A stretch of 64,000 nucleotides of DNA from Thermodesulfobacterium hveragerdense DSM 12571. GTDB taxonomy: Bacteria; Desulfobacterota; Thermodesulfobacteria; Thermodesulfobacteriales; Thermodesulfobacteriaceae. The position numbers and the translations under genes are program-made. Under the pieces are notes generated by a model, which was not told where the DNA came from, ran no database searches, and was given only the letters and a program-made list of their open reading frames with translations. Numbering within the stretch: position 1 is the stretch's first letter; each line of letters starts with the position of its first letter. Of the stretch, positions 54,254 to 63,770 are shown in pieces. The stretch covers positions 1 to 64,000 of the forward strand of contig NZ_AUIT01000006.1 of the NCBI RefSeq assembly GCF_000423845.1, in the 5' to 3' direction.

Positions 54254-56148
54254 TCTCTTTCCCTTTCTGTAAGTTCAGCTAAGGCCCAAACCTCGCCTTT
54301 TCCTTTGATTATAATTTTAACCCTTTTTTCCCCTTTTTCTATCAAGTTTCGAATGTTTTCTATGATAAAACTATCTCCCTGAGAGATTTTTTCATAGTCT
54401 GCCGGGTTTTCAAAGGTAAGAGGCAGGATTCCAAAGTTAATCAGGTTGCTTCTGTGGATCCTGGCAAAGGTTTTGGCTAACTTTACCCTTACTCCTAAAT
54501 GCCTTGGGGCTAAGGCTGCATGTTCTCTTGAGGAACCTTGCCCATAGTTTTCTCCTCCCACAATCCCTACAGCCAATCCTTTTTCTTTTATTTCTAAAGA
54601 TTTTTTGGCAAAATCTGGGTCTACGTTTTTGTAAACAAACTGGCTGATAGCCGGTAGGTTGCTTCTTAAAGGTAAAATCTGGGCACCAGCAGGCATGATA
54701 TGGTCGGTTGTGATGTTATCTCCTACCTTTAACACAAAAACCCCTTCTAAGGTCTCAGGTAGAGGATCAAACGGTGGAAGAGGAGCTATGTTAGGCCCTC
54801 TTATGATTTCTACTTTTTTGGCCTCATCTTCTGGCAGAGGTGGTATTAAAAGGGTATCGTTTATAAGAAATTTTTCTGGAAGAACTACCTCTGGATATTC
54901 TCCTAATTCTCTTGGGTCGGTTATCACCCCTTTTATGGCAGAAGCCACCGCGGTTTCAGGAGAGACTAAATATACAAAATCAGGGTTTGTGCCAGAACGT
55001 CCTGGGAAGTTTCTGGTAAAAGTTCTGAGAGAGATAGAATTCGTAGGAGGGGCTTGCCCCATCCCAATACAACCTAAGCAGCCACTTTGGTGAAGTCTTG
55101 TCCCTCCTTCTAACAGGGATTTTAATCCTGAAAGTGCTACCAGGTTTTCAAGCACCTGAAGAGACCCAGGGTTTACCTCAAAGGAGACGTTAGGATGCAC
55201 TTTATATTTTTCAAGTACCTTAGCCACAACCAGCAGATCTTTTAACGAAGAATTGGCACAGGACCCTATGATAACCTGATCCACAGGTTTACCGGCCTCT
55301 TCTGCAACCCTTTTTACGTTGTCAGGAGAAGAGGGACAGGCGCAAAGAGGTTCTAACTTGGAAAGGTCAATCTCTATGATTTCGTCATACTGAGGATCTT
55401 CGTCAGGCAAAAGTTCTACAAAGTCCTGTTCTCTTCCCTGAGCTATCAGCCATTTACGGGTAATTTCATCAGATGGAAAAATACTGGTGGTTGCTCCCAT
55501 TTCTGTACCTAAATTACAGATGGTAGCCCTTTCAGGCACGCTAAGATGCTTTACCCCAGGGCCAAAATACTCTAAAATTTTTCCTAAACCACCTTTTACC
55601 GTAAGTTTAGAAAGAAGATAAAGGGCAATGTCTCTTGCCGTTACCCAAGGCTGAAGTTTTCCCTCTAAATAGACTCCTACTATCTTAGGGGTTCTAAGAT
55701 AAAAGGGCTTTCCTGCCATAGCCATGGCCACATCAAGACCACCTGCACCTATGGCAATCATCCCACATCCACCTGCGGTAGGGGTATGACTGTCAGACCC
55801 TAACAAGGTTTTACCAGGCTTGGCAAACCTTTCCAAATGCACCTGATGACAGATCCCGTTCCCTGGCTTAGAAAACCAAATCCCATAACGTTTGGCTATA
55901 CTTTGTAAAAACCTGTGGTCGTCTGCGTTTTTAAAATCACTCTGTAAGATGTTATGGTCTACATAAGATACCGAAAGTTCAGTTTTTACTCTGTCTATAC
56001 CTATGGCTTCAAACTCAAGATAAGCCATCGTCCCGGTTGCATCTTGAGTAAGGGTTTGGTCTATCTTGATGGCGATTTCTTCTCCAGGAACTAAACGTCC
56101 AGACACTAAATGGTTTTCTAAAATTTTGTAAGCCAAAGGTTTTCCCAT
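54208..56148 (-). CDS. Aconitate hydratase, Aquifex-type
   Basis: A 646-residue iron-sulfur enzyme interconverting citrate and isocitrate, matching the short aconitase found in Aquifex and Deltaproteobacteria-like lineages. It shows SDSHTPTAGGCGMIAIG, the cluster cysteines in GSCANSS and SGCLGCIGMGQ, and the swivel-domain motifs GENYGQGSSREHAAL and RIHRSNLINFGILPL. It overlaps the transglycosylase gene by 46 bp. Confidence 0.95.
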   Translation of the reverse strand: MGKPLAYKILENHLVSGRLVPGEEIAIKIDQTLTQDATGTMAYLEFEAIGIDRVKTELSVSYVDHNILQSDFKNADDHRFLQSIAKRYGIWFSKPGNGICHQVHLERFAKPGKTLLGSDSHTPTAGGCGMIAIGAGGLDVAMAMAGKPFYLRTPKIVGVYLEGKLQPWVTARDIALYLLSKLTVKGGLGKILEYFGPGVKHLSVPERATICNLGTEMGATTSIFPSDEITRKWLIAQGREQDFVELLPDEDPQYDEIIEIDLSKLEPLCACPSSPDNVKRVAEEAGKPVDQVIIGSCANSSLKDLLVVAKVLEKYKVHPNVSFEVNPGSLQVLENLVALSGLKSLLEGGTRLHQSGCLGCIGMGQAPPTNSISLRTFTRNFPGRSGTNPDFVYLVSPETAVASAIKGVITDPRELGEYPEVVLPEKFLINDTLLIPPLPEDEAKKVEIIRGPNIAPLPPFDPLPETLEGVFVLKVGDNITTDHIMPAGAQILPLRSNLPAISQFVYKNVDPDFAKKSLEIKEKGLAVGIVGGENYGQGSSREHAALAPRHLGVRVKLAKTFARIHRSNLINFGILPLTFENPADYEKISQGDSFIIENIRNLIEKGEKRVKIIIKGKGEVWALAELTERERECILKGSLLNLAKVE

Positions 56149-56181
56149 CTTTTCCTCCTTAGAAGATTTACTGAGGTTGTT

Positions 56182-56871
56182 TTACAACTCTCCAAAACAC
56201 TCTGGGAAAAGGGCCTTAAACTTTTCTAAGGTCTTTTCTACTTCCGGTTGTATTGACTTGAATTTTTCGGTTTTTAGCGAAAAAAGAACAAATTCAGAGA
56301 TAGAAAAAGAGGTGTAAAGGCAAAACTCTTTAGGTTTAGGCTCTAAAACAAAGAAAAAGTTGGTAAGAAAGGGGGTAATTTTTAGTAAATCTTCGCTGCT
56401 ACCATCTATCCTTAGGTTAAAGATTATGTGCTTAGCCTTTAAAAAGGCAGGAAGCTCAGTTTTCACCTCTGTGGTCAAAAGCTCTAAAAGGATATCTTGA
56501 GACACCACGATAGAATGCTTGGGAGAAACATCCATTAAAAACTCAGAAGGAAGATCTTTAAAAAGAAAGAGATAAAGATTTTTAACCAGTTTTAAGTCTA
56601 TATGCTGAGAAAGGATCTCCCTTAAGGCGTAAACAGAAAGGGTAAGTAAATACTCCCTTTTCCCGATTTCGTCAAACTTTATTCCGGTGGGGGTACGCTC
56701 TAAAAATTTATAAACCGGACTATCACTTGAGGCCTTTACCCTTAAGGTAAGATAAAAAAGCTTGAAGGCCTCTTCTAAAGGCAGTTTCAGTTGTTGTTTA
56801 ACTACCGATAAAAACTCCTTTGGTTTTTCTGGCAAGATACCTATCCAGTTAAACTTCATGATGCCATACAA
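56182..56871 (-). CDS. Hypothetical protein
   Basis: A 229-residue protein of no family I recognise, without signal peptide or membrane segment. It is predicted mixed alpha/beta, rich in Leu, Phe and Lys, with a Glu/Lys-rich C-terminal helix. It sits 33 bp upstream of the aconitase gene and 17 bp after ispD, all on the minus strand, so it is probably cotranscribed. Alternative start at the internal Met (MKFNWIGILP). Confidence 0.68.
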   Translation of the reverse strand: MYGIMKFNWIGILPEKPKEFLSVVKQQLKLPLEEAFKLFYLTLRVKASSDSPVYKFLERTPTGIKFDEIGKREYLLTLSVYALREILSQHIDLKLVKNLYLFLFKDLPSEFLMDVSPKHSIVVSQDILLELLTTEVKTELPAFLKAKHIIFNLRIDGSSEDLLKITPFLTNFFFVLEPKPKEFCLYTSFSISEFVLFSLKTEKFKSIQPEVEKTLEKFKALFPECFGEL

Positions 56872-56888
56872 TCCTTAGTAAATAAGAT

Positions 56889-57581
56889 TTAAAATAATGT
56901 TTCTATTTTACAATCAATTAACTTTTCTGCAAGGATTAGGTCCTCTTTAAAAGTGATTTTAAAGTTTAGCCACGAACCTTCTACTATATAAACAGGATGG
57001 CCAAAATAGGTTAAAAGAGAGCTTTCGTCTGTGAACTCTAACCCCCTGGCTATGGCCTCATCAAGGCATTTTTTTAAAAGGTTAGCCTTTATTCCTTGAG
57101 GGGTTTGGATATGAAATAGATTTTCCCTGGGGACGTTAGCTTTTACGAGGTTATCTTTCACTAAGTTTAGGGTATCCCTCACAGGGATAGCCGGAACAGA
57201 GGCCCCGTAAGAAAAAGTAGCTTCTATCAACCTTTTTATAAGGAATTCGGAAACAAAAGGCCTTACAGCATCATGCACAAGGAAGACTTTTGTCTCTGAG
57301 GGAGCTGCTTTAACCGCCTGATAAACCGACCTCTGTCTGGTTGTGCCACCTTCTACGATTTTTAATACCTTTCTTAGGTTAAAACTCTTGATCAGTTTTT
57401 CGGTATGCTCTAAATAAAACGGGTGGGTAGCTATGATTATCCCGTCTACCTGAGGGGTCTTTTCAAAGGCTAAAAGGGTTCTTACCAAAAGAGGTATTCC
57501 CTTCAGGTCTAAGAACTGCTTGGGGAGGGATTCTCTCAGCCTTTCTCCTTTTCCTGCAGCAGGGATGATAGCAACTACCAT
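56889..57581 (-). CDS. ispD: IspD, 2-C-methyl-D-erythritol 4-phosphate cytidylyltransferase
   Basis: A 230-residue cytidylyltransferase of the non-mevalonate isoprenoid pathway, with AIIPAAGKGERL, LPKQFLDLKGIPLL, VFLVHDAVRPFV and IQTPQGIKANLL. The frame is open upstream to 57914, but that overlaps aroC on the other strand, so the ATG at 57581 (MVVAIIP) is taken. Divergent from aroC with 70 bp between starts. Confidence 0.94.
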   Translation of the reverse strand: MVVAIIPAAGKGERLRESLPKQFLDLKGIPLLVRTLLAFEKTPQVDGIIIATHPFYLEHTEKLIKSFNLRKVLKIVEGGTTRQRSVYQAVKAAPSETKVFLVHDAVRPFVSEFLIKRLIEATFSYGASVPAIPVRDTLNLVKDNLVKANVPRENLFHIQTPQGIKANLLKKCLDEAIARGLEFTDESSLLTYFGHPVYIVEGSWLNFKITFKEDLILAEKLIDCKIETLF

Positions 57582-57651
57582 ATACCTTCTGATTTGTTTT
57601 TTTAGGTTTAGAATTATAATAAACAAAAACAGAAAATAAAGGGGAAAAGAC

Positions 57652-58746
57652 ATGTCAGGAAATAGTTTTGGGATTTTATTTAGGGTTAGTACCTTTGGAG
57701 AATCCCATGGCAAGGCCCTTGGGGCGGTGGTAGAGGGATGTCCACCTGGTTTAACCCTGTCAGAGGAGTATATCCAGAAAGAGGTGGACAAAAGACGGTC
57801 TAAGGAGTTTATCGGGCAAACCCCTCGTAAAGAAAAGGATCGGGTGGAAATTCTTTCTGGAGTTTTTGAAGGATATACCACTGGAACTCCGATAGGAATT
57901 GTAGTATATAACACTGACGTAAAATCTTCTGCCTATCAAAATCTTAAAGAGGTATTTAGACCAGGCCATGCAGATTTTACCTATCATATGAAATATGGAG
58001 GTTTTAGAGACTACAGAGGGGGAGGAAGAAGTAGCGGAAGGGAAACGGTGGTAAGGGTAGCTGCCGGAGCTATAGCTAAAAGGGTGCTTGAAGAATATGG
58101 AATTTCTGTGGTAGCCTATACCATAGCTCTGGGTGGGGTTGTGGCTGAAAAAAGAGACCTTGAAGTTATCTATAAAAATCATCTTTACTGCCCTGATGAG
58201 GAGGCCTATTTAAGGATGTGTCGAAAGATAGAAGAAGCAGTTAGAGAGGGAGACTCTTTAGGAGGTGTGGTAGAAGTTTTAGCGAGGGGAGTGCCTGCAG
58301 GACTTGGAGAGCCTGTTTTTGATAAGCTTGAGGCTGATCTGTCTAAGGGTTTAATGAGTATAGGGGCGGTAAAGGGGGTAGAAGTAGGGGCTGGTTTTGA
58401 GGCTGCTCAACTTAAAGGCTCAGAAAATAACGACCCTATCTCTTCTCAGGGATTTTTAAAAAACGATGCCGGAGGGATTTTAGGAGGGATTTCTTCAGGG
58501 CAAGATATAGTTTTAAGAGTTGCAGTAAAACCTATTCCCAGTATAAGAAAACCTCAAAAGACAATAAACCTCCAGAAAGAAGAAATAGACCTTATCATAG
58601 AAGGAAGACACGATGTTTCTGCCATACCAAGGATTGTTCCTGTGGTAGAGGCTATGGTTAGGATCGTGCTTGCAGACCATCTTTTAAGGCAGTTAGCCTA
58701 TCTGGCCTTTCAGCAAAGATTACGTTTCCCTAACTTTTGGGGTTAA
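57652..58746 (+). CDS. aroC: Chorismate synthase
   Basis: A 364-residue FMN enzyme that makes chorismate from EPSP. It shows [19 protein letters not shown] at the N-terminus, [28 protein letters not shown], and [18 protein letters not shown] near the end. Full length. AAAGGGGAAAAGAC precedes the start. It is convergent with ppcA. Confidence 0.97.
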   Translation: MSGNSFGILFRVSTFGESHGKALGAVVEGCPPGLTLSEEYIQKEVDKRRSKEFIGQTPRKEKDRVEILSGVFEGYTTGTPIGIVVYNTDVKSSAYQNLKEVFRPGHADFTYHMKYGGFRDYRGGGRSSGRETVVRVAAGAIAKRVLEEYGISVVAYTIALGGVVAEKRDLEVIYKNHLYCPDEEAYLRMCRKIEEAVREGDSLGGVVEVLARGVPAGLGEPVFDKLEADLSKGLMSIGAVKGVEVGAGFEAAQLKGSENNDPISSQGFLKNDAGGILGGISSGQDIVLRVAVKPIPSIRKPQKTINLQKEEIDLIIEGRHDVSAIPRIVPVVEAMVRIVLADHLLRQLAYLAFQQRLRFPNFWG

Positions 58747-58749
58747 AGG

Positions 58750-58774
58750 TTTTTAGGTTGGTTTAGCCTAAAAA
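58750..58774. terminator. Weak hairpin between aroC and ppcA
   Basis: TTTTTAGG and CCTAAAAA form an 8-bp AT-rich stem with a 9-nt loop spanning the short gap between convergent genes. It is bidirectional but weak. Confidence 0.4.
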
Positions 58775-60244
58775 TTTACGCAGATAACCTGCTTCTACTA
58801 TCAGGCTGGTAGCTTGCGAGGAAAGTCCTTTTTTAAGGTTTTTAAGTAGGGTAGAAGTGACTTCTTTATGTTCCTCGTTTGGCTCATAGTTAAGGTTTAA
58901 AATATTTAGGAGGTTCAGAGCTTTGATAATTTTGTTTTTGACCTCTTCCGGCATAAGGTCTAAGCATTTGGGATTGAAATATTGGAGAGCTTTAGAAAAG
59001 TCAAACTCTAAGTTATGGTAGTAGTTTTTAATTTCATGTAACTCTTCTTTGGTTAAAGCGTTTAACCCAAAGATTTCAGGGGGAAGACCTATAGAATAAC
59101 AGGCAGCACAAAAGCTTATGACTCTTGGGAGCACTATCCCATGGAGGCTTCTTGAGTAACCAAAAAGGCCGATGTGTAGTTTTCTCATCCTTCTTCTCGG
59201 CACAAATTTAGCTAATTCGTTTATAGCAGGAGCAATCGGGGCGATGGTAGCCTTATACTCTTCTGAAATTTTTTGGATTATTCTTTGACAAAATTCGAAG
59301 TCTACGTCTGAGATAGGATGTCTGATAAAAGTTTTTACTTTTTTGACCCCTGCAATCACATCCTCTACCGGAAAGTCATATTTAAAGGCAGACTGAACGG
59401 TAAAGGTTTCTACCGAAGAATATTCAGAAAGAACCTTTTCTACGGTGTAAGGGGAAAAGTTTCCTCTAAAAACAGGGGTTCCTACCCCTAAGATAGGATA
59501 AACCTCTATGTCATGCTTTAAGGCAAAATTTTCTAATTTTTTTAAAGCAACTTTAATCCCTAAAACAGCACTTATAAGCCCATAGTTTAACGCTGGGTCA
59601 GATCGAGCTAAAAACACCCGAAGATAGGGTAAATTTTTGTTTTGAATATACTCTTCTAAGATTTGATCTATGTTGAAAAAGGATTCGACGTTTTCAAAAA
59701 GTGGAATAACGTTGATACTTTCAGGTAAAAAATCACCTACCCATTCAGCTACTGTGATGTCTCCTGGATATATAGGTTGATGTTGGAGACCAGCGATAAA
59801 ATTTTTGTAGTAGTAATAAACCCTGTTAAGTTCCTTGGCTGAAGTGGTCATCGGAAGTATTACCTCAAAAATCGGAGGAGGATGGTCCTTTAAAAAGATA
59901 CGGGCTGCATCCATAGATCGAGGTATACTTTCTAAAGTCTCAACCAAGATTTTAGCTTCATCCTTTTCCACAGTAGGGTTAGGAATTCTAAGGGTGATAA
60001 AACAGTCTTTGCCTAAAAGATGTCTTTTAAAAAAATTAGGATACTTACTATAAAGCTTTTTGACCACAAAGTCGTCTACCTCTTTGCCTTCACTGTCCCA
60101 CATCTGTTCATCGCACCCTAAATGAGAAAAGGCATAATAGGCCTCTTGGATCTCGTCTTCACCTGACATGTCAGGATGCTCTGCAAAAAAAGGCAAGGAA
60201 ACGTTGTCTGGATGTTGAGTAGACATCACCCGTGGAACCCTCAT
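58763..60244 (-). CDS. ppcA: Archaeal-type phosphoenolpyruvate carboxylase
   Basis: A 493-residue PEP carboxylase of the small archaeal type, fixing bicarbonate onto PEP to give oxaloacetate. It begins VPRVMSTQHPDNVSLPFFA and has IYPGDITVAEWVGDFLPE, FLARSDPALNYGL, TVQSAFKYDFP and GLFGYSRSLHGIVLPR, all typical. Bacterial PEPC is about 900 residues, so this is the unusual form. It suits anaplerotic feeding of a partial TCA cycle with the aconitase above. Confidence 0.93.
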   Translation of the reverse strand: MRVPRVMSTQHPDNVSLPFFAEHPDMSGEDEIQEAYYAFSHLGCDEQMWDSEGKEVDDFVVKKLYSKYPNFFKRHLLGKDCFITLRIPNPTVEKDEAKILVETLESIPRSMDAARIFLKDHPPPIFEVILPMTTSAKELNRVYYYYKNFIAGLQHQPIYPGDITVAEWVGDFLPESINVIPLFENVESFFNIDQILEEYIQNKNLPYLRVFLARSDPALNYGLISAVLGIKVALKKLENFALKHDIEVYPILGVGTPVFRGNFSPYTVEKVLSEYSSVETFTVQSAFKYDFPVEDVIAGVKKVKTFIRHPISDVDFEFCQRIIQKISEEYKATIAPIAPAINELAKFVPRRRMRKLHIGLFGYSRSLHGIVLPRVISFCAACYSIGLPPEIFGLNALTKEELHEIKNYYHNLEFDFSKALQYFNPKCLDLMPEEVKNKIIKALNLLNILNLNYEPNEEHKEVTSTLLKNLKKGLSSQATSLIVEAGYLRKFLG

Positions 60245-60254
60245 ATAACCACCT

Positions 60255-60515
60255 CTATAATAAAAATTTTTTTGAGATCTCCGTTTGATTAAAACTAACA
60301 GATGTTTTTAATATTTCAAGTTCAAAATTCTCTTTAAGATGTTCCAGCAATTCGTTTACAAAAACAAGGTTTTTAGGATGAAAATAGATTTTAGTCAAAC
60401 CAGATTTAGGATCTAAGATGGTTAGACTTGAGAGATGGTCGTAGCCTTCAAGAATAAACTTGAAAAAGGCGATCTGAGAAGGATTAACCTTAACCAGAAA
60501 CCACACACTACGCAT
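60255..60515 (-). CDS. DUF4911-like small protein
   Basis: An 86-residue protein resembling DUF4911 (KVNPSQIAFFKFILEGYDHL, VFVNELLEHLKENF), of unknown function, found in sulfate reducers. It lies 10 bp upstream of ppcA on the same strand, so it is probably cotranscribed. Confidence 0.65.
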   Translation of the reverse strand: MRSVWFLVKVNPSQIAFFKFILEGYDHLSSLTILDPKSGLTKIYFHPKNLVFVNELLEHLKENFELEILKTSVSFNQTEISKKFLL

Positions 60516-60519
60516 TTAG

Positions 60520-60546
60520 TAAAAAGAAGGGGGGAGACCCCCTTCT
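60520..60546 (-). terminator. Terminator of the cold-shock gene
   Basis: AGAAGGGGG, loop GAGA, CCCCCTTCT (60525-60546), with a T-run on the minus strand side (60525-60520). Confidence 0.9.
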
Positions 60547-60572
60547 GTGATTTTAAAAGTCAGAACTATGGT

Positions 60573-60809
60573 TTATTCGCTTTTAGGTGATCTTCCTGGA
60601 TTGCCGCTGTTGACGACCTTTACCTTTGAAGCTTGCTCGCCTTTAGGACCTTGAACTACCTCAAACTCTACTACCTGTCCTTCTTTAAGGGTTTTAAATC
60701 CAGACATTTCTATGGCAGAGTAATGCACAAAAACATCTCCGCCATCATCCTTGGAAATGAAACCATACCCCTTCTTCTCATCAAACCACTTAACCTTACC
60801 TCTAAACAT
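60573..60809 (-). CDS. Cold-shock domain protein (CspA family)
   Basis: A 78-residue single-strand nucleic-acid chaperone. It starts [18 protein letters not shown] (with RNP1) and has [10 protein letters not shown] (RNP2) and [15 protein letters not shown] basic tail [10 protein letters not shown] follows. TTAAAGGAGG precedes the ATG, and a strong terminator follows. Confidence 0.97.
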   Translation of the reverse strand: MFRGKVKWFDEKKGYGFISKDDGGDVFVHYSAIEMSGFKTLKEGQVVEFEVVQGPKGEQASKVKVVNSGNPGRSPKSE

Positions 60810-61039
60810 GTTACTAAAACCTCCTTTAAGTTTTTCTATTAACCATACTTAACCTCAAAAAAAATATTTGTAAAGGGGTAAATTTTAAAATTTTAAAAAT
60901 TTTTAAAAATAGTTTAAAACTGAGGGTTTGTGTGGGATTGAGGAAAAGGTTGTCGTTTGATGAGTCTGAGAGGTGTTTTTTTTAAGATTTGTTTAAACAG
61001 ATTGCTATTTTAAAAAATAAAGCTAAAATTCTAAAATAA

Positions 61040-62278
61040 ATGGAAATTGGTATAAGGAACTTTTTGGCTTTTTTAGACCTTTCTGAAAATCCGATTAAAA
61101 TTAAAAATTTCAGATATTTTATTTTAGGTCATTTTATTTCTTTTACCGGTTCTTGGACTTACAACACCGCTATCATCTGGCTGGTTTATGAGCTTACTCG
61201 GTCTTCTTTTTATTTAGGCATCTTTAGCTTGTTTAACTCTTTACCTACCTTTGTTTTTAGTTTTTTGGCAGGATTAATCATAGACCGGTTTGACCGAAAA
61301 AAACTCTTAACATGGGTGGTGTTTTTAGGGATTTGGCCTTCGGTTTTTCTGGGTTTCATTACTCAAGAAGGAAGATTGAACTTTTGGTTGGTGGTGTGGA
61401 TAAACATGGTGGCTGTTAGTCTTGCTTCGGTTGACACCCCTCTGAGACAGGTGTTTATAAGTGAAATAGTTCCGGCAAACTCACTTACCAAAGCTATATC
61501 CTTCCAAGCTCTTTCTTTTAATACAGCTCGGATGGTTGGCCCTTTTTTAGCAGGTCTTATCATTGCCTACGGACAGGTTTATCAATGTTTTTACTTTAAT
61601 GCCCTCTCTTATCTACCTTTTTTGCTTTTTCTTTTGTTTTTCATAAAATATCAAAAATCCTATCATATAGACTTCGAAAACAAGAAAAATTTTATAGAGG
61701 CGTTTAAAGAAGTGTTTACTTTGTTTAGAAAACAACAAGCACTCCCTGCAGTTTTAGGTATGGTTTTTAGCTTTACTTTTTTTGGTGCCTCTATTCTCAT
61801 TCTTTTTCCGATAATTGTTGACAAATTATTCGGAGGAGGTGGCAAAGAATTTGGTCAACTTTCTTCTATGGTAGGTATAGGTGCTATTCTTGGGTCAGTT
61901 TACATAATTTTAGGAAAGGTAAAAAACAAACTCTCTAAACTTTGGTCTTCCACCTGTATTTTTGCTTTAGGGGCTTTAGGGATGGTGTGGTCTAAAATTT
62001 GGTGGTTAACCCTCTTTTGTTGTCTCCTTTTAGGTTTTTCCTTTACTAATTTTTATCCGATAGCTAACTCATACCTTCAAGAAAATACCCCTACAGAAAT
62101 AAGAGGTAGGGTGATTAGTTTTTTTACCTTTTCCTTTTTAGGGGTTCATCCTTTAGGGAGTTTTTTAGCAGGGGTTCTTGCAGAAAAAGTAGGGTTAGGC
62201 TGGCTAGTAAGTTTTTATGTATTAAGTTTAGTTTTAGTAAATTTTTTTCTTTTAAATATTGCTAAACTTAAAAAATAG
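61040..62278 (+). CDS. MFS transporter (drug/siderophore-exporter type)
   Basis: A 412-residue major-facilitator protein with about twelve transmembrane helices. It has GSWTYNTAIIWLVYELT near helix 1, the loop motif GLIIDRFDRKKLL after helix 2, SLASVDTPLRQVFISEIVP and PTEIRGRVISFFTF, as in the MFS_3/EntS-like exporters. The substrate is unknown. It is a single gene on the plus strand; no strong promoter or ribosome site is visible. Confidence 0.87.
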   Translation: MEIGIRNFLAFLDLSENPIKIKNFRYFILGHFISFTGSWTYNTAIIWLVYELTRSSFYLGIFSLFNSLPTFVFSFLAGLIIDRFDRKKLLTWVVFLGIWPSVFLGFITQEGRLNFWLVVWINMVAVSLASVDTPLRQVFISEIVPANSLTKAISFQALSFNTARMVGPFLAGLIIAYGQVYQCFYFNALSYLPFLLFLLFFIKYQKSYHIDFENKKNFIEAFKEVFTLFRKQQALPAVLGMVFSFTFFGASILILFPIIVDKLFGGGGKEFGQLSSMVGIGAILGSVYIILGKVKNKLSKLWSSTCIFALGALGMVWSKIWWLTLFCCLLLGFSFTNFYPIANSYLQENTPTEIRGRVISFFTFSFLGVHPLGSFLAGVLAEKVGLGWLVSFYVLSLVLVNFFLLNIAKLKK

Positions 62279-62321
62279 TTTATTAATTTATTGCACTTAA
62301 TTTTTTAGAGAGGGTTTTAAA

Positions 62322-63770
62322 ATGGTAGATCTTGAGAAGATCATAACAAACTTAAATCTTGCTGAGTGTGCTTTAGGTTTAGGCTTGTATGTGATGGTTC
62401 TGGAACAGGATAAGGTGGTCTATTTAAATAAGGTGGCTGAAGAAAATTTAGGTTATCCTAAGGAAGAAATCGTAGGAAAAGGAATAGGGAGCTTGTTAGT
62501 CTCTTCTCCTAACTTTATGACAGAGCTAAAAAAAGAACTTTTAAAAAAGCATAAACAAAAGAAGATGGTTAAGTTTTTAACCAGATAGGGCAAGGTTGTT
62601 ATTTTGGAGGCTTTATTTTACAAGGTAGAGTTGACCCCACAGGAAACCCTCATTTTGATGTTAGGGAAAGACACCGGAGAGTTGATAGAATTAAGAGCCA
62701 AGATAGAAGAGTTGGAAAAAAATCAACGGTTTTCCGAGTTTTTAAGAAGCTTAGTCCATGATTTTAACAACATTCTGCAAAATACCCTTAAGTACTTAAA
62801 GAACATAGAGGAAAACGTAGACAAACCAGAAGAGATTAAAAGGTATAAGTTTTTGGCAGAAAAAACCTTAAAATCTTGGATTGACCTTAACCGTTTGCTT
62901 ATAGATTATACCAAAGGAATAAGAGATGTCCTTTCTTCCCAGTTAGAAATGGTTTCTTTTTTAAAAAACAATTTAGATATTTTTCAGATCATTGCCGGAC
63001 CTAAAATTCAGATACAGCTCTCTTTAGGGTCTTTAGTAAACGTTTTTGTCCCAGGAGAAGAAACCTTTTGGAGGTATATCTTTTTAGATTTTATCAGTAA
63101 TGCTAAGGATGCCATCGAAGACGAAGGAGAGATAGAAATAGCACTATCTTTAAAAACCCTTGAAAAGAAATACTTGATAATCAAGATAAAAGATAACGGA
63201 TGTGGTATACCTGAAGAAAACTTAGAAAAAATTTTTATGCCTTTTTTTACTACCAAAAAGGAAAGCAGTGGCTTAGGCCTATTCTTGGTAAAAAATCATA
63301 TCACAAGTTTGGGAGGAAAATTAGAGGTAGAAAGCAAGGTTAACTTAGGCACAACCTTTAAGATTTGGGTCCCTGCGCTGAGTGTGAGCTTATTAACTCC
63401 GTTGCAAAAGTCGGAGATCAAAAAACTTAAAATCATCCTTCTGGAAGACGAACCAGAAATTTTAGCAAATATACAAGAAATATTGGAAGGAGAAGGTCAT
63501 CAAGTTTGGGCTTTTTCTAACTATGAAGAATTAGAAAAAAACCTTGATAAAATTTCTTCTCCAGACCTTCTTATTACCGACTATCATATGCCAGGAATAA
63601 AAGGTTTTGAAGTCTACCAGAATTTAAAACAAAAATTTCCAGACCTAAAGGTTTTGTTTTTGACAGGAGATTTGTTATCTCTGGCGGAACTACCCAGCTT
63701 TAAACTACTTCTAAAACCCTTTACTGCAGAACAACTCTTGGCTAAGATTAAAGAAGAAGTTATGCTATGA
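62322..63770 (+). pseudogene. Hybrid PAS/histidine kinase/receiver protein with an in-frame TAG
   Basis: A single frame of 482 sense codons plus one TAG (62586-62588). Part 1 (codons 1-88) is a PAS domain (LNLAECALGLGLYVMV, VVYLNKVAEENLGYPKEEI). Part 2 continues with GKVVILEALFYKVEL and PQETLILMLG, the end of the PAS domain, then HisKA with HDFNN, HATPase (DFISNAKDAIED, DNGCGIP, SSGLGLFLVKNH) and a receiver domain with LLEDEPE and phosphoacceptor Asp in LLITDYHMPG. TAG is not a Sec codon, so this looks like a nonsense mutation or sequence error. Part 2 might start at TTG 62604. It ends 4 bp into xerC. Confidence 0.82.

Noticed and set aside
56889-57914. Long IspD form starting at 57914
   Set aside because: The added N-terminus has no IspD similarity and overlaps aroC; MVVAIIPAAGKG at 57581 is the family's normal start.
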